NCBI RefSeq assembly: GCF_025403485.1
Contig: NZ_CP099966.1
Location: forward strand, 4,078,501 to 4,142,500
Direction: 5' to 3'
Length of the DNA stretch: 64,000 nt
Source: Chryseobacterium paludis
Lineage (GTDB): Bacteria > Bacteroidota > Bacteroidia > Flavobacteriales > Weeksellaceae
Part shown: one piece after another, positions 32,614-41,120 of the stretch
Layout: each line of letters starts with the position of its first letter
Numbering within the stretch: position 1 is the stretch's first letter
Notes under the pieces: model-generated
Seen by the model: only the letters and a program-made list of their open reading frames with translations
Told to the model about the DNA's origin: nothing
Databases searched by the model: none
Program-made: the position numbers and the translations under genes

Positions 32614-33912
32614 TTAACTTTGATATCCAAGTAGCTTTCTGATCTGGTAGAAGAACCTCTCTATAAGTCTTAGATCCTGAGTTACAATATCTGCGTTACC
32701 TTTAAGTTCTTTATCGAAAGTAAGTGTTCTGTTATAAGAAGTTTTCAAGCCTTTAGGTAGCACTACATCTACATAGTAATTGCCTTTGTCATCAGTAGAA
32801 AGAGAGATATTTTGAACTTTACCTTCTACAATACCATACTCCTGGAAACGGTAATTATCTAATTTGATCAATACTTTTTCCCCTGGAGTAATTTTACCTG
32901 AGTTAATAGGAGGAACGTACATTCTTCCTACCAGTTTATCTTTATTTTTAGGAAGTATAGATAGAATAGCATCACCTGTTTTTACGAACTGATTCTCTCC
33001 GAAAAACTGCTGAAAGCTAGCAATACCATCTGTTGAGGAAATAACCAGGAAATTCTGCTCCCACTGTTTCAGGGACTTTCTTAATTGTTCAAATAACTGT
33101 AAACTCTGTGAAGAATAATTGATTTTATCTTTTTCAGTATTAATGGCAGTTCCGCTTTTTGTTTTATTTAGATTGGAAATGGCTTCTTCCATCTGTGATA
33201 ATGAGATGGTTATATTTTCCAGATTTTGCTGAGCCTGAAGATATTTTATTTTTTCACCTTCAAGTTCTACGGATGCAATTACTCCTTGAGTGAAAAGATC
33301 CTGAGATCTTTGATAACTTTTCTTTGTAAGCTCATATTTTGCCTGCTCCAGGCTTTTTTGTTGTTTTGTAGTAGCAATTCTTACTCTATACTCAGAAATA
33401 CTCTGATTGGTTGCCAGGTTCTCGGGTGCGTAAGGTTGAAGCCTTGTAAAAAGATCCTGATCCTGGAATGCTTTAGCAAAATTATTGTAATCACCTTGCA
33501 GCTCTCCAAGTTTGAAATGTGAAGTCTCATTGATAGGGAAAGAAGAAAGCTGATTAGGGGCTAAGGAATCTATAATTTTTTTTAATTCCAGGACATCCTT
33601 ATAATTGGCTGCAGACTGCATAACCATAAGAACATCATTTTTTTTAACCTCCTGGTGATCTTTAATAAAGATTTTTTCGATTTTGGAATTCGTCCTTGCT
33701 TCAAGCTTTTCAGGCGGATTTTGTGATGTAACAACAATTGGTGCTGATACAAATTCGGGATACTTTATTATATAGCTCATAATTAAAATGAGGATCAGTA
33801 TAATAAATATAATGGTATTTCCCCAGCGAATCATCCAATGGGGCGGCCGTGTAAGAATATCCTGAACACTTTCTGAACGAAGTTCTATATTATCTAAAAT
33901 TTCTTTTTCCAT
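32614..33912 (-). CDS. HlyD-type periplasmic adaptor (membrane fusion protein)
   Basis: A 432-aa adaptor that would connect the C39 ABC exporter to an outer-membrane channel. A single membrane helix lies near residues 30-50 (IIFIILILILIMSYIIKY). It is followed by a lipoyl half-motif (IEKIFIKDHQEVKKNDVLMV), a long coiled-coil hairpin (about residues 95-270), and the second lipoyl/beta-barrel part (VGRMYVPPINSGKITPGEKV, IKLDNYRFQEYG). It is the last gene of the cassette. No TolC-like outer-membrane gene is nearby, so a shared channel is implied. Confidence 0.9.
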   Translation of the reverse strand: MEKEILDNIELRSESVQDILTRPPHWMIRWGNTIIFIILILILIMSYIIKYPEFVSAPIVVTSQNPPEKLEARTNSKIEKIFIKDHQEVKKNDVLMVMQSAANYKDVLELKKIIDSLAPNQLSSFPINETSHFKLGELQGDYNNFAKAFQDQDLFTRLQPYAPENLATNQSISEYRVRIATTKQQKSLEQAKYELTKKSYQRSQDLFTQGVIASVELEGEKIKYLQAQQNLENITISLSQMEEAISNLNKTKSGTAINTEKDKINYSSQSLQLFEQLRKSLKQWEQNFLVISSTDGIASFQQFFGENQFVKTGDAILSILPKNKDKLVGRMYVPPINSGKITPGEKVLIKLDNYRFQEYGIVEGKVQNISLSTDDKGNYYVDVVLPKGLKTSYNRTLTFDKELKGNADIVTQDLRLIERFFYQIRKLLGYQS

Positions 33913-33983
33913 ACAAGAATAAACAATTGAAAATAAAAATCCTCAATTTGAGGATTTTGGCTAATCTCTAAATAATTAAATTA

Positions 33984-34190
33984 TTATAAAGGTAGTTTGT
34001 AATCACATTTTGGGTCATTACCCATCTCAACACCTGGAATTACTTCTCCTCCCGGACAGTATTGATTGCAAGCATTCCATACCTTGTTGACTCCGATGAT
34101 ACAAAAACAGTTACAAGGATAAGCTGGAATTGGTCCTGCACCTTGAATTTCTTTTAAGTTTTGTCTTTTGATTTTCTTTAAATCTTTCAT
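33984..34190 (-). CDS. bacteriocin-like precursor peptide with double-glycine-type leader
   Basis: A 68-aa peptide. The basic N-terminus MKDLKKIKRQNLKEIQGAG matches the leader style of C39-processed peptides, with cleavage expected after Gly-Ala at residues 17-18. The predicted mature part has six Cys: PCNCFC, NACNQYC and PKCDY, with many Pro and Gly. It lies between the C39 transporter and adaptor genes on the same strand. No lanthipeptide or radical-SAM enzyme is adjacent, so disulfide bonds rather than thioethers are expected. Activity is unknown. Confidence 0.82.
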   Translation of the reverse strand: MKDLKKIKRQNLKEIQGAGPIPAYPCNCFCIIGVNKVWNACNQYCPGGEVIPGVEMGNDPKCDYKLPL

Positions 34191-34239
34191 AATGAATATT
34201 TTTTATGATTAGTATAGTGAAGTTAATGAAAAAAATAAA

Positions 34240-36432
34240 TTAACTTCCAAGCTCCAGTTGATTTTTTACAAGTCTGTAATACTCACCTCTTAGCGCCACT
34301 AATTCCGCATGATTTCCTTCTTCCACTACTTTTCCTTTATCAAGGACAATGATTTTATCGGCATGTTTCACTGTGGAAAGTCTGTGTGCAATAACAATTG
34401 CTGTTTTTCCTTTGAAAAACTGTTCCAGATTTTCCATAATAACTTTTTCATTGTTTGCATCCAAAGCAGAAGTGGCTTCGTCAAAGAAGATGTACTCCGG
34501 TGATTTATAGACCGCTCTTGCTATAAAGAGTCTTTGTTTTTGTCCACCACTTACACCAACACCTTCGTTTCCTATTTTAGTATTGTAGCTTAACGGAAGC
34601 TCTTCAATAAAATCTTTTATATTCGCAATTTCTACTGCCTTTCGTAGTTTTTGTTTGTCTACATAATCTTCTCCTATGGCGATATTGTTCGCAATAGTAT
34701 CATTGAATACATATCCTTCCTGCATTACCACACCACAATGATCTCTCCAGAACCTTGGTGAAACATTTTTCAGTTTGGTACTTCCGATTTTAATATCACC
34801 TTTATTGGGTTCATAAAACTTCATTAAAAGCTTTAGTAAAGTTGTTTTACCACTTCCACTGGCTCCAACAATAGCAGTGGTTTTTTGATAGGGAATACTT
34901 AGACTTAAACTTTCAAAAACATTAACATCAGAACCTATATATCTGAAAGAAAGATCCTCAATTTCTATGTCTTTTTCTGGAAGCTCAGAAACATACTGTT
35001 CATCTTTGTTTTCTTCATCATCTTTATCGTGTATTTCCCCTAATCTTTCAAGTGAGATTTTAGCATCCTGAGTTTGTTTAATAAAATCAATAAGCTGTAA
35101 CAAAGGGCTGTTCAGTTGTCCTATAATGTATTGTACTGAAAGCATCATACCCAGAGTTAGATTTCCATCTAAAACTAATTTAGCGGAAAGGAAACTTACG
35201 AGAATGTCCTTCATCTGATTAATGAAATTACCCCCAACAGATTGCCATTGTTCTAATGATAATGATTTAATCCTGATTTTAAACAATTTAACCTGCAAAA
35301 ATTCCCAGTCCCAACGTTTTTGCTTTTCAGCATTATGCATTTTTATTTCCTGCATTCCGTTGATTAATTCAATTACTTTGCTCTGCTCCTGGGAAACTTG
35401 GGAAAATCTTTTATAGTCAAGCTCTTTTCTTTTTGCTAAAAAGAAAGTGATCCATCCGATATATAAAATAGCACCTACTAAATAAACAATAAATAATCTG
35501 TAATCATACATTAACAGTACGATACTGAAAATAATTAAATTAACAAGTGAGAATAATGTATTCAGAGAGGAATTGGTAAGAAGTTGTTCAATTCTATGAT
35601 GATCATTAATTCTCTGCATGATATCACCCGTCATTCTTGTATCAAAGAAACTGATAGGAAGTTTCATAAGCTTGATGAAAAAATCGGAGATAATAGAAAT
35701 GTTAATCCTTGCCGAAAGATGAAGTAAAATCCAGCTTCGAATGACTTCAATACCCATCCTTCCAAGGAAAAGCATTATCTGAGCCAGTAAGACAAGATAA
35801 ATGAAATGTAAATCCTGGTTTTGGATTCCGACATCTACAATACTTTGAGTAAGGAAAGGAAATATGAGGGATAGTAAACTTCCTGCTAAAAGTCCTACTG
35901 CCAGTTGAATGACCAGTGATTTATATTTTAATAGATATTTAGAGAGAAAAGAAAAGCTTGCCTTACTTTCTTTATCATCAAATTCCGTCTGAAAGAAAGC
36001 AGGAGTAGTTTCTAGGATAAGAACAATTCCCTCTTCTGTCTTTTCAGTGGCATTTTCACCTATCCATAATTTTATAAATTCATCTCTGCTGTAGGTTATT
36101 AATCCATAACTGGGATCCGAGATGAAAACCTTATTATTCTTGTCGATCTTGTAAACAACCACAAAGTGATTTTTGTTCCAATGCACGATGCATGGAAAAG
36201 GAACTTCTTCAGCAAGTGTATTGAAATCGACCTGGACTCCTAATGAACGGAATCCTAAGTCTTCAGCAGCATCGCTTAGCCCAAGCAAACTACTCCCTTC
36301 ACGAGTTGTTTCTGAAAGACTGCGTATTTGCTGTAATGATATACTCTTACCATAATGTTTACTAACTATTCTAAGACATGTAGGGCCACAATCTTTGGCA
36401 TCCGGCTGCCTGTAAAAAGGAAATTTCTTCAA
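34240..36432 (-). CDS. peptidase domain-containing ABC transporter (C39 bacteriocin exporter)
   Basis: A 730-aa fused exporter that cuts off leader peptides and pumps the mature peptide out. The N-terminal C39 protease (residues 1-130) has the oxyanion Gln9, nucleophile Cys15 (DAKDCGPTC), His89 (HWNKNHFVVV) and Asp106 (ISDPSYG), a complete active site. Six membrane segments follow (about 165-450). The ATPase domain has Walker A GASGSGKTT, signature VSGGQKQR, Walker B YIFFDEATSALD and the H-loop IAHRLST. It lies between the two small precursor genes. Confidence 0.95.
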   Translation of the reverse strand: MKKFPFYRQPDAKDCGPTCLRIVSKHYGKSISLQQIRSLSETTREGSSLLGLSDAAEDLGFRSLGVQVDFNTLAEEVPFPCIVHWNKNHFVVVYKIDKNNKVFISDPSYGLITYSRDEFIKLWIGENATEKTEEGIVLILETTPAFFQTEFDDKESKASFSFLSKYLLKYKSLVIQLAVGLLAGSLLSLIFPFLTQSIVDVGIQNQDLHFIYLVLLAQIMLFLGRMGIEVIRSWILLHLSARINISIISDFFIKLMKLPISFFDTRMTGDIMQRINDHHRIEQLLTNSSLNTLFSLVNLIIFSIVLLMYDYRLFIVYLVGAILYIGWITFFLAKRKELDYKRFSQVSQEQSKVIELINGMQEIKMHNAEKQKRWDWEFLQVKLFKIRIKSLSLEQWQSVGGNFINQMKDILVSFLSAKLVLDGNLTLGMMLSVQYIIGQLNSPLLQLIDFIKQTQDAKISLERLGEIHDKDDEENKDEQYVSELPEKDIEIEDLSFRYIGSDVNVFESLSLSIPYQKTTAIVGASGSGKTTLLKLLMKFYEPNKGDIKIGSTKLKNVSPRFWRDHCGVVMQEGYVFNDTIANNIAIGEDYVDKQKLRKAVEIANIKDFIEELPLSYNTKIGNEGVGVSGGQKQRLFIARAVYKSPEYIFFDEATSALDANNEKVIMENLEQFFKGKTAIVIAHRLSTVKHADKIIVLDKGKVVEEGNHAELVALRGEYYRLVKNQLELGS

Positions 36433-36450
36433 AATTTATAATCATTTAAA

Positions 36451-36473
36451 AATGTCGTCAAATAGACGACATT
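36451..36473 (-). terminator. hairpin between precursor peptide gene and transporter
   Basis: AATGTCGTC (36451-36459), loop AAATA, GACGACATT (36465-36473); on the - strand a TTTTTAAAT tail follows. It lies just after the 56-aa peptide gene and 19 bases before the transporter start. It may act as a partial terminator that sets a high peptide-to-transporter ratio. Confidence 0.65.
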
Positions 36474-36504
36474 CTTTATTAATATTTTTTAATATCGACT
36501 TTCA

Positions 36505-36675
36505 TTAAAGCCCACAACTATCATCAATGATTAAGTATCTTGCTGGTAAAATATTATAAATCTCTACAGGACAATAGGTATGACATAGAGCTGCTGTCTT
36601 AAGAAGCGGACCTGTTATCAGACCGCTACTTACACTTCTAAAGTTCTGATGTGAAAGTTTTTTTAAATTTTCCAT
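36505..36675 (-). CDS. short bacteriocin-like precursor peptide (56 aa)
   Basis: A 56-aa reading frame on the - strand starting at 36675. The N-terminus MENLKKLSHQNFRSVSSG resembles the leader of the peptide at 33984-34190 (MKDLKKIKRQNLKEIQGAG). A Gly18 or Gly22 site would fit C39 processing. The remainder contains three Cys (ALCHTYCPVEI and DDSCGL). It is located between the disulfide-forming protein and the exporter gene, with its own hairpin after it. An odd number of Cys suggests a dimer or a free thiol. I infer a second exported peptide; no activity can be assigned. Confidence 0.7.
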   Translation of the reverse strand: MENLKKLSHQNFRSVSSGLITGPLLKTAALCHTYCPVEIYNILPARYLIIDDSCGL

Positions 36676-36771
36676 GGCAATAGTTTTGATACCTTTAGCT
36701 TTCTGTGGTTTTCAGGGGTACTTTAATTTTTTTCCTAAATTAGTGAATTCTGTTAAATTATTGTAACTATT

Positions 36772-38277
36772 TTAAATTTCTTCATCTTCAATTAATTCAT
36801 CAATAAAATAATGAATGTCTTCGCGGTCATATTTATCAGGAAATTGGAATCCGTTAATGATAAAGATTGGAGTAAAGTTTAATCCAGCATCTGCATTTTC
36901 TAGTGACATTAAATTAAGGGGGTTAAGATCTTCTAACTGACCGTTTGATCCCGCTATTTCTCTGATTTGCTTTTCATCTTTATTTTCAAACCAGGTTTCA
37001 ATTGCTTTTAAAAACTCACTTTCATGTTTATTTTTATAAATATTTGTGAAATCTGATAGAAGACCTGTAGATTTTTCATTTGATTTTTCTGAAAAATAAT
37101 TAAATCGTAGTTGTGCAGAAAGTTCATTAGGGTATTTTTTTAACAAATCTTCCAGGATCTCATGAGCACCCTTACAAAAGCCACAATATGGATTTGAAAC
37201 AACGGAAATACGAAGTTTAGCATCTTTATTTCCCAATGAAAAAGTTTGGCTGTCAGTAAAAGTAATTCTTTCATTTTGAACAAGCTCCCTTTTGAATAGG
37301 TCATAATTTCTTTTAAATCTCAAGTTTTTAGCATTTGATTTTTGAAGACTTTCCTTATCTGTAAGAATAGTATTGAAATAAGAAACTGCGAAGAAGATGA
37401 TTCCCCATAATAATAAGCTTAATATAGCAATGTTTGTATTGAAATAGAAGTTTTCAAAAAAGGCTAATGTTATAATGAGCTGTGCTATTAAGATTGAAAT
37501 GATCAGAAGGCATACACGACAAAATGTTTTTTCGACGAAAGCTTGTATATAGACAGAATAACCTATGGCAATCAATGAAACGATTGTGAAACCTTTTATT
37601 ACATAACCTGTAGCGGGTAAGAACAGTCCTAATACAGCAATTCCTATGAAATAGATTAGTGAGAAATCAGAAAATTTCAGCCCTAGAATACTTGTTTTAT
37701 CTTCATTAATAATTTTATTACATGAATTGATGGTTTGATTTGCAGCGGTATCACCACATATACTTCCTATAACAGCTGAAGTGTTTCCAAATTTCTGATT
37801 AAAAATTTCTAAAGAAATATAAACTCCAACTACAGACAATAAATTGAATAGGATCGTGTACCATGAATAATTTATAATAGAGTAAAGAAGAATTGTTCCT
37901 AAAATTGCATATATGAAAGGTTTGTAATTAGATATCTTCTGTTCCGCATTCACGGTTTTTTCAAATAGTAAAACGAAATCAGTTGCATTTTTATAAAGCT
38001 CTTCTTTATTTAAAGTTTTAGACTTATCAGAATAAATAGAATATTGAGCTCCCGTTTTCTTAACTAAAGAGAAAGAATTGTCGACTATTGCAATGAATTC
38101 TTCGGGAAGTTCATCCCAATATTCCTTATCCAATTCGTAAGCATCATTTTTTACGCCCAAAAAGTTAAGAGTATCGCTAAAAGCTAATGCAGATGGGTAG
38201 TTAGGGTGTGAATTGAATTGGAAAAGAAACTCCTGTTTGTCTAGTTTCAAGTAGCTAATTAGTTTATCTAAGGTCAT
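36772..38277 (-). CDS. C39-like / vitamin K epoxide reductase / DsbA-like fusion protein
   Basis: A 501-aa membrane protein that should introduce disulfide bonds in exported peptides. Residues 1-75 look like a C39-type fold without its catalytic Cys (HPNYPSALAFSDTLNFLG), probably a leader-binding module. Residues about 120-300 are a VKOR domain with Cys174, Cys186 and the active pair Cys253-xx-Cys256 (TFCRVC). Residues 340-500 are a thioredoxin/DsbA domain with Cys365-xx-Cys368 (NPYCGFCKG) and TPIFIING near the cis-Pro. It is the first gene of the cassette, about 100 bases before the 56-aa peptide. Confidence 0.9.
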   Translation of the reverse strand: MTLDKLISYLKLDKQEFLFQFNSHPNYPSALAFSDTLNFLGVKNDAYELDKEYWDELPEEFIAIVDNSFSLVKKTGAQYSIYSDKSKTLNKEELYKNATDFVLLFEKTVNAEQKISNYKPFIYAILGTILLYSIINYSWYTILFNLLSVVGVYISLEIFNQKFGNTSAVIGSICGDTAANQTINSCNKIINEDKTSILGLKFSDFSLIYFIGIAVLGLFLPATGYVIKGFTIVSLIAIGYSVYIQAFVEKTFCRVCLLIISILIAQLIITLAFFENFYFNTNIAILSLLLWGIIFFAVSYFNTILTDKESLQKSNAKNLRFKRNYDLFKRELVQNERITFTDSQTFSLGNKDAKLRISVVSNPYCGFCKGAHEILEDLLKKYPNELSAQLRFNYFSEKSNEKSTGLLSDFTNIYKNKHESEFLKAIETWFENKDEKQIREIAGSNGQLEDLNPLNLMSLENADAGLNFTPIFIINGFQFPDKYDREDIHYFIDELIEDEEI

Positions 38278-38299
38278 GTTAATATTTTTATCTAAAATA

Positions 38300-38307
38300 C
38301 AAAGATG
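38300..38307 (-). promoter_or_regulatory. possible -7 box before the peptide export operon
   Basis: On the - strand CATCTTTG, one base from TAnnTTTG, 23 bases before the ATG of the VKOR fusion gene. The rest of the 292-base gap to the CocE gene is AT-rich, with TACTTTTG and TAATTTTG on the + strand as candidate boxes for that gene. Confidence 0.35.
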
Positions 38308-38569
38308 TTTTAAAAAAGCAAATGGTTTTTCATTTTTATGGGACTTATTAGGTTTTTTTCACAGTTGATATACAGGGTTGTTTTATAAGTTTCTGATAAT
38401 TATATACTTATTGCTAATTTACATAAGATTAATCAAGTTTGTATGAAATAATATTACTTTTGTTAATGTCAATCATCTAGGGCTATATTTTCTTTTTTCT
38501 TTGTTAATTTTGGGATAGTATAGAACGTTATTGAGCTTCTAATAAATAATTTTTATAATCTGATTTAAA

Positions 38570-40801
38570 ATGAAAATTAAACTTATAATCACTGTATTAT
38601 TTTTTATAAATATACTGTCGGCACAAAAAATATACTTTCCTAAAACTGCTGCATCTGATTCGGCAATTTTAGAAAAAAGTATTTCAAATATTGCATCTGG
38701 AATTGTGGGGAAATATGAGAGAGCCAAGAAATTGGATTCCATAGAGAAACTATTTAAACTGGAAATTTTAGCCGGGCGTTTTAAAAAATCCATTACTACG
38801 ATTGAGAAATATAGAATAGCTTTTGCAAACCCTAAAAGCGCGTGTACTAAATTTATTAATTATGAAATATATGCTTCAGCTAAGGATATAGAGAAAAATG
38901 AAAAAATGACTTTTCCAAAAGCCGTAGAGAAGGCTTTTAATATTAAATATGCCACACTTCCTGAAAAATATTCATTTCGAATAGCAGAGGTTTTTAACGA
39001 AGATATGCCATTTCAGAAAAATAAATTAAAGAAATCACTGGCTTCATTGAAAACAGACAGTCTAACAAATGCTTTAGGAATAGGGTTGGCTGTAAGCTAT
39101 TTGGATTATAAGGTTTCTTCCGGGATTCAATCAAAAGTGACTGAATTACTGCTTTTGAAAGATAAAGAAAGGTATAATGTAGAATCATTTGATCTTAAAA
39201 CACGAACTGGAGGAAATGTAACCTTGATAATTACGCGCAGAAAAGGGAGCGAACAATCTTTGCCTGTTATTCTGACAAATAATATTTATGCTGGAAAATA
39301 TGATTATGCTTTAGGAAAAAGAGCTGTAGCATATAACTATATTGGCGTTGTAGTAAACACAAGAGGTAAGAGGGATAGTAAGGACGATATAGAGCCATTT
39401 GAACATGAATCACAGGATCTTTATGACGTGATCGATTGGATCAGTAAGCAGCCTTGGTGTAATGGCAAGGTTGGAATGATAGGTGGAAGCTACTTAGGGT
39501 TTAGCCAGTGGGGAGCTGTGAAGAAACTTCATCCCGCTTTGAAAACAATCGTTCCCCAGGTTTCTGTAGGTATTGGCATAGATTATCCTATGACGAACAA
39601 TGTATTTATGAGCTATATGCTGCAATGGATATCTTACGTAACAAATAATAACTTAACAGATGAATCTGATTTTAAGAATTTCACTAAATGGGATTCGATA
39701 AATAAGTCATGGTATAAAAGCGGAAAATCGTTTAGAACCCTTAACTCTGTAAAAGGGCAAAAAGATAAAATCTTTCAAAGATGGTTAGATCATCCAAGCT
39801 ATGATGAATTTTGGAAGAATATGGTTCCTTATAAAAACGATTTTTCGAAAATAAATATTCCTGTTCTTACGACTACAGGTTTTTATGATGATGACCAGCT
39901 TGGTGCTATGTATTACTTTAAGGAGTATTATAAATATAATAAGGATTCAAATCATTATTTAGTGATGGGTCCATATGATCATGGAGGTGCTCAAAGTTAT
40001 GGGATCAATGAGCTAAGAGGCTATAACCTGGATGCTGTAGCACGAATAAACATAAGTGATTTAGCCTTTTCTTGGTTTGATTATATTTTAAAGGATGGTG
40101 TGAAACCAGAATTGTTAAAAGATAAAATAAATGTTCAGATTATGGACACAAATGAGTGGCTCCATGTTCCGGTATTGGAAAAAACACATAACAGTAAACT
40201 GAAATTTTATCTCGCAAAAAAGAAAGATGAAAAATTAAGTTTAACGAAAGAAAAGCCAACAAAAGGAGATTTTGTAAAGCAAACTATTGATTTTAAAATG
40301 AGAGATGATAAAGATGTGTATTTTAAGGTCAGTAAACAGGATAGTCTGAACATTAATAATTCTCTTGTATACGAAACAGAAATATTAGATAGAGATATTA
40401 TAATTAGTGGAGCCTTTAATGCACAGTTAAAAGCAGCTATAAATAAAAAAGATATGGATATCACGATCTCTTTATTTCAGGTAAAACCAGACAATAAAAT
40501 TTTCTTTCTATCGGATTTTCTGGGAAGAGCAAGCTATGCTGAAGATAGAGAAAAGAGAAAGCTCCTGAATCCGGGTAAAGTAGAAACTATTCCTGTTATT
40601 AATTCGATGTTTGTCAGTAAAAAGATACCAAAAGGAAGCCGTCTTATAATATTGCTGGGAATTAATAAAACATCTGCATATCAGATTAATTATGGATCGG
40701 GAAAAGATGTAAGTGACGAAACCATAGATGATGCTAAAGAGCCGTTGGAAGTAAAGTGGTATACGGATAGCTATGTAGAAATTCCTACCATCGAAAAGTA
40801 G
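38570..40801 (+). CDS. CocE/NonD family hydrolase (S15 X-Pro peptidase-like)
   Basis: A 743-aa exported hydrolase with signal MKIKLIITVLFFINILSAQ. The alpha/beta-hydrolase core has the nucleophile elbow GGSYLGFSQWGAV, the Asp in TTGFYDDDQLGAMYYF and the His in GPYDHGGAQ. An N-terminal extension of about 200 residues is helical and charged. The C-terminal 200 residues are the jelly-roll domain of the CocE/X-prolyl family. It may be an aminoacyl-ester hydrolase or dipeptidyl-peptidase. It is transcribed divergently from the peptide cassette; no functional link is shown. Confidence 0.9.
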   Translation: MKIKLIITVLFFINILSAQKIYFPKTAASDSAILEKSISNIASGIVGKYERAKKLDSIEKLFKLEILAGRFKKSITTIEKYRIAFANPKSACTKFINYEIYASAKDIEKNEKMTFPKAVEKAFNIKYATLPEKYSFRIAEVFNEDMPFQKNKLKKSLASLKTDSLTNALGIGLAVSYLDYKVSSGIQSKVTELLLLKDKERYNVESFDLKTRTGGNVTLIITRRKGSEQSLPVILTNNIYAGKYDYALGKRAVAYNYIGVVVNTRGKRDSKDDIEPFEHESQDLYDVIDWISKQPWCNGKVGMIGGSYLGFSQWGAVKKLHPALKTIVPQVSVGIGIDYPMTNNVFMSYMLQWISYVTNNNLTDESDFKNFTKWDSINKSWYKSGKSFRTLNSVKGQKDKIFQRWLDHPSYDEFWKNMVPYKNDFSKINIPVLTTTGFYDDDQLGAMYYFKEYYKYNKDSNHYLVMGPYDHGGAQSYGINELRGYNLDAVARINISDLAFSWFDYILKDGVKPELLKDKINVQIMDTNEWLHVPVLEKTHNSKLKFYLAKKKDEKLSLTKEKPTKGDFVKQTIDFKMRDDKDVYFKVSKQDSLNINNSLVYETEILDRDIIISGAFNAQLKAAINKKDMDITISLFQVKPDNKIFFLSDFLGRASYAEDREKRKLLNPGKVETIPVINSMFVSKKIPKGSRLIILLGINKTSAYQINYGSGKDVSDETIDDAKEPLEVKWYTDSYVEIPTIEK

Positions 40802-41091
40802 AGTTATTTGAAATTGCTAAAAAATAGAAATTAAAAAATATCTTGATTTTATGTGATTTTTTAATTCAAATAAGCTTGTTGATAAATTTTTTATATTTAA
40901 TTAAAAAAAATACTACAAATACTATAATTTCATAGTAAACTCAAGTAAACTTAAAAAATCATAAAGTTTTCATAAAGTTTTACAAAAGGGCAAAAATGTT
41001 TTTGTTTTTATAAATATTATTGTACTTTTACATCGCCTTGAATGAGGGAACAAGTCAAGGTAATAAATTTTTTTTCATCATTTGTGTTTTT
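40802..41091. other. non-coding region with possible small RNA
   Basis: Very AT-rich gap between convergent genes. It holds a tandem 11-base repeat (CATAAAGTTTT twice, about 40962-40983), a -7-like TACTTTTA (41023-41030), and then CCTTGA (41036-41041) / TCAAGG (41055-41060) followed by a run of eight T near 41068-41075. A transcript of about 40 nt from 41036 to 41075 would be promoter-hairpin-U-tract. This is a candidate small RNA only. Confidence 0.3.
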
Positions 41092-41117
41092 AGAATCGTA
41101 TCGCCTGATACGATTCT
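41092..41117. terminator. bidirectional terminator
   Basis: AGAATCGTATC (41092-41102), loop GCCT, GATACGATTCT (41107-41117), a perfect 11-bp stem followed by T on the + strand. It is immediately next to the end of the DUF3810 gene. Confidence 0.85.
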
Positions 41118-41120
41118 TTT

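Noticed and set aside
32286..38277. Genomic island integrated at tRNA-Met
   Set aside because: The peptide cassette lies near the tRNA, but no integrase and no direct repeat of the tRNA 3' end could be found by eye.
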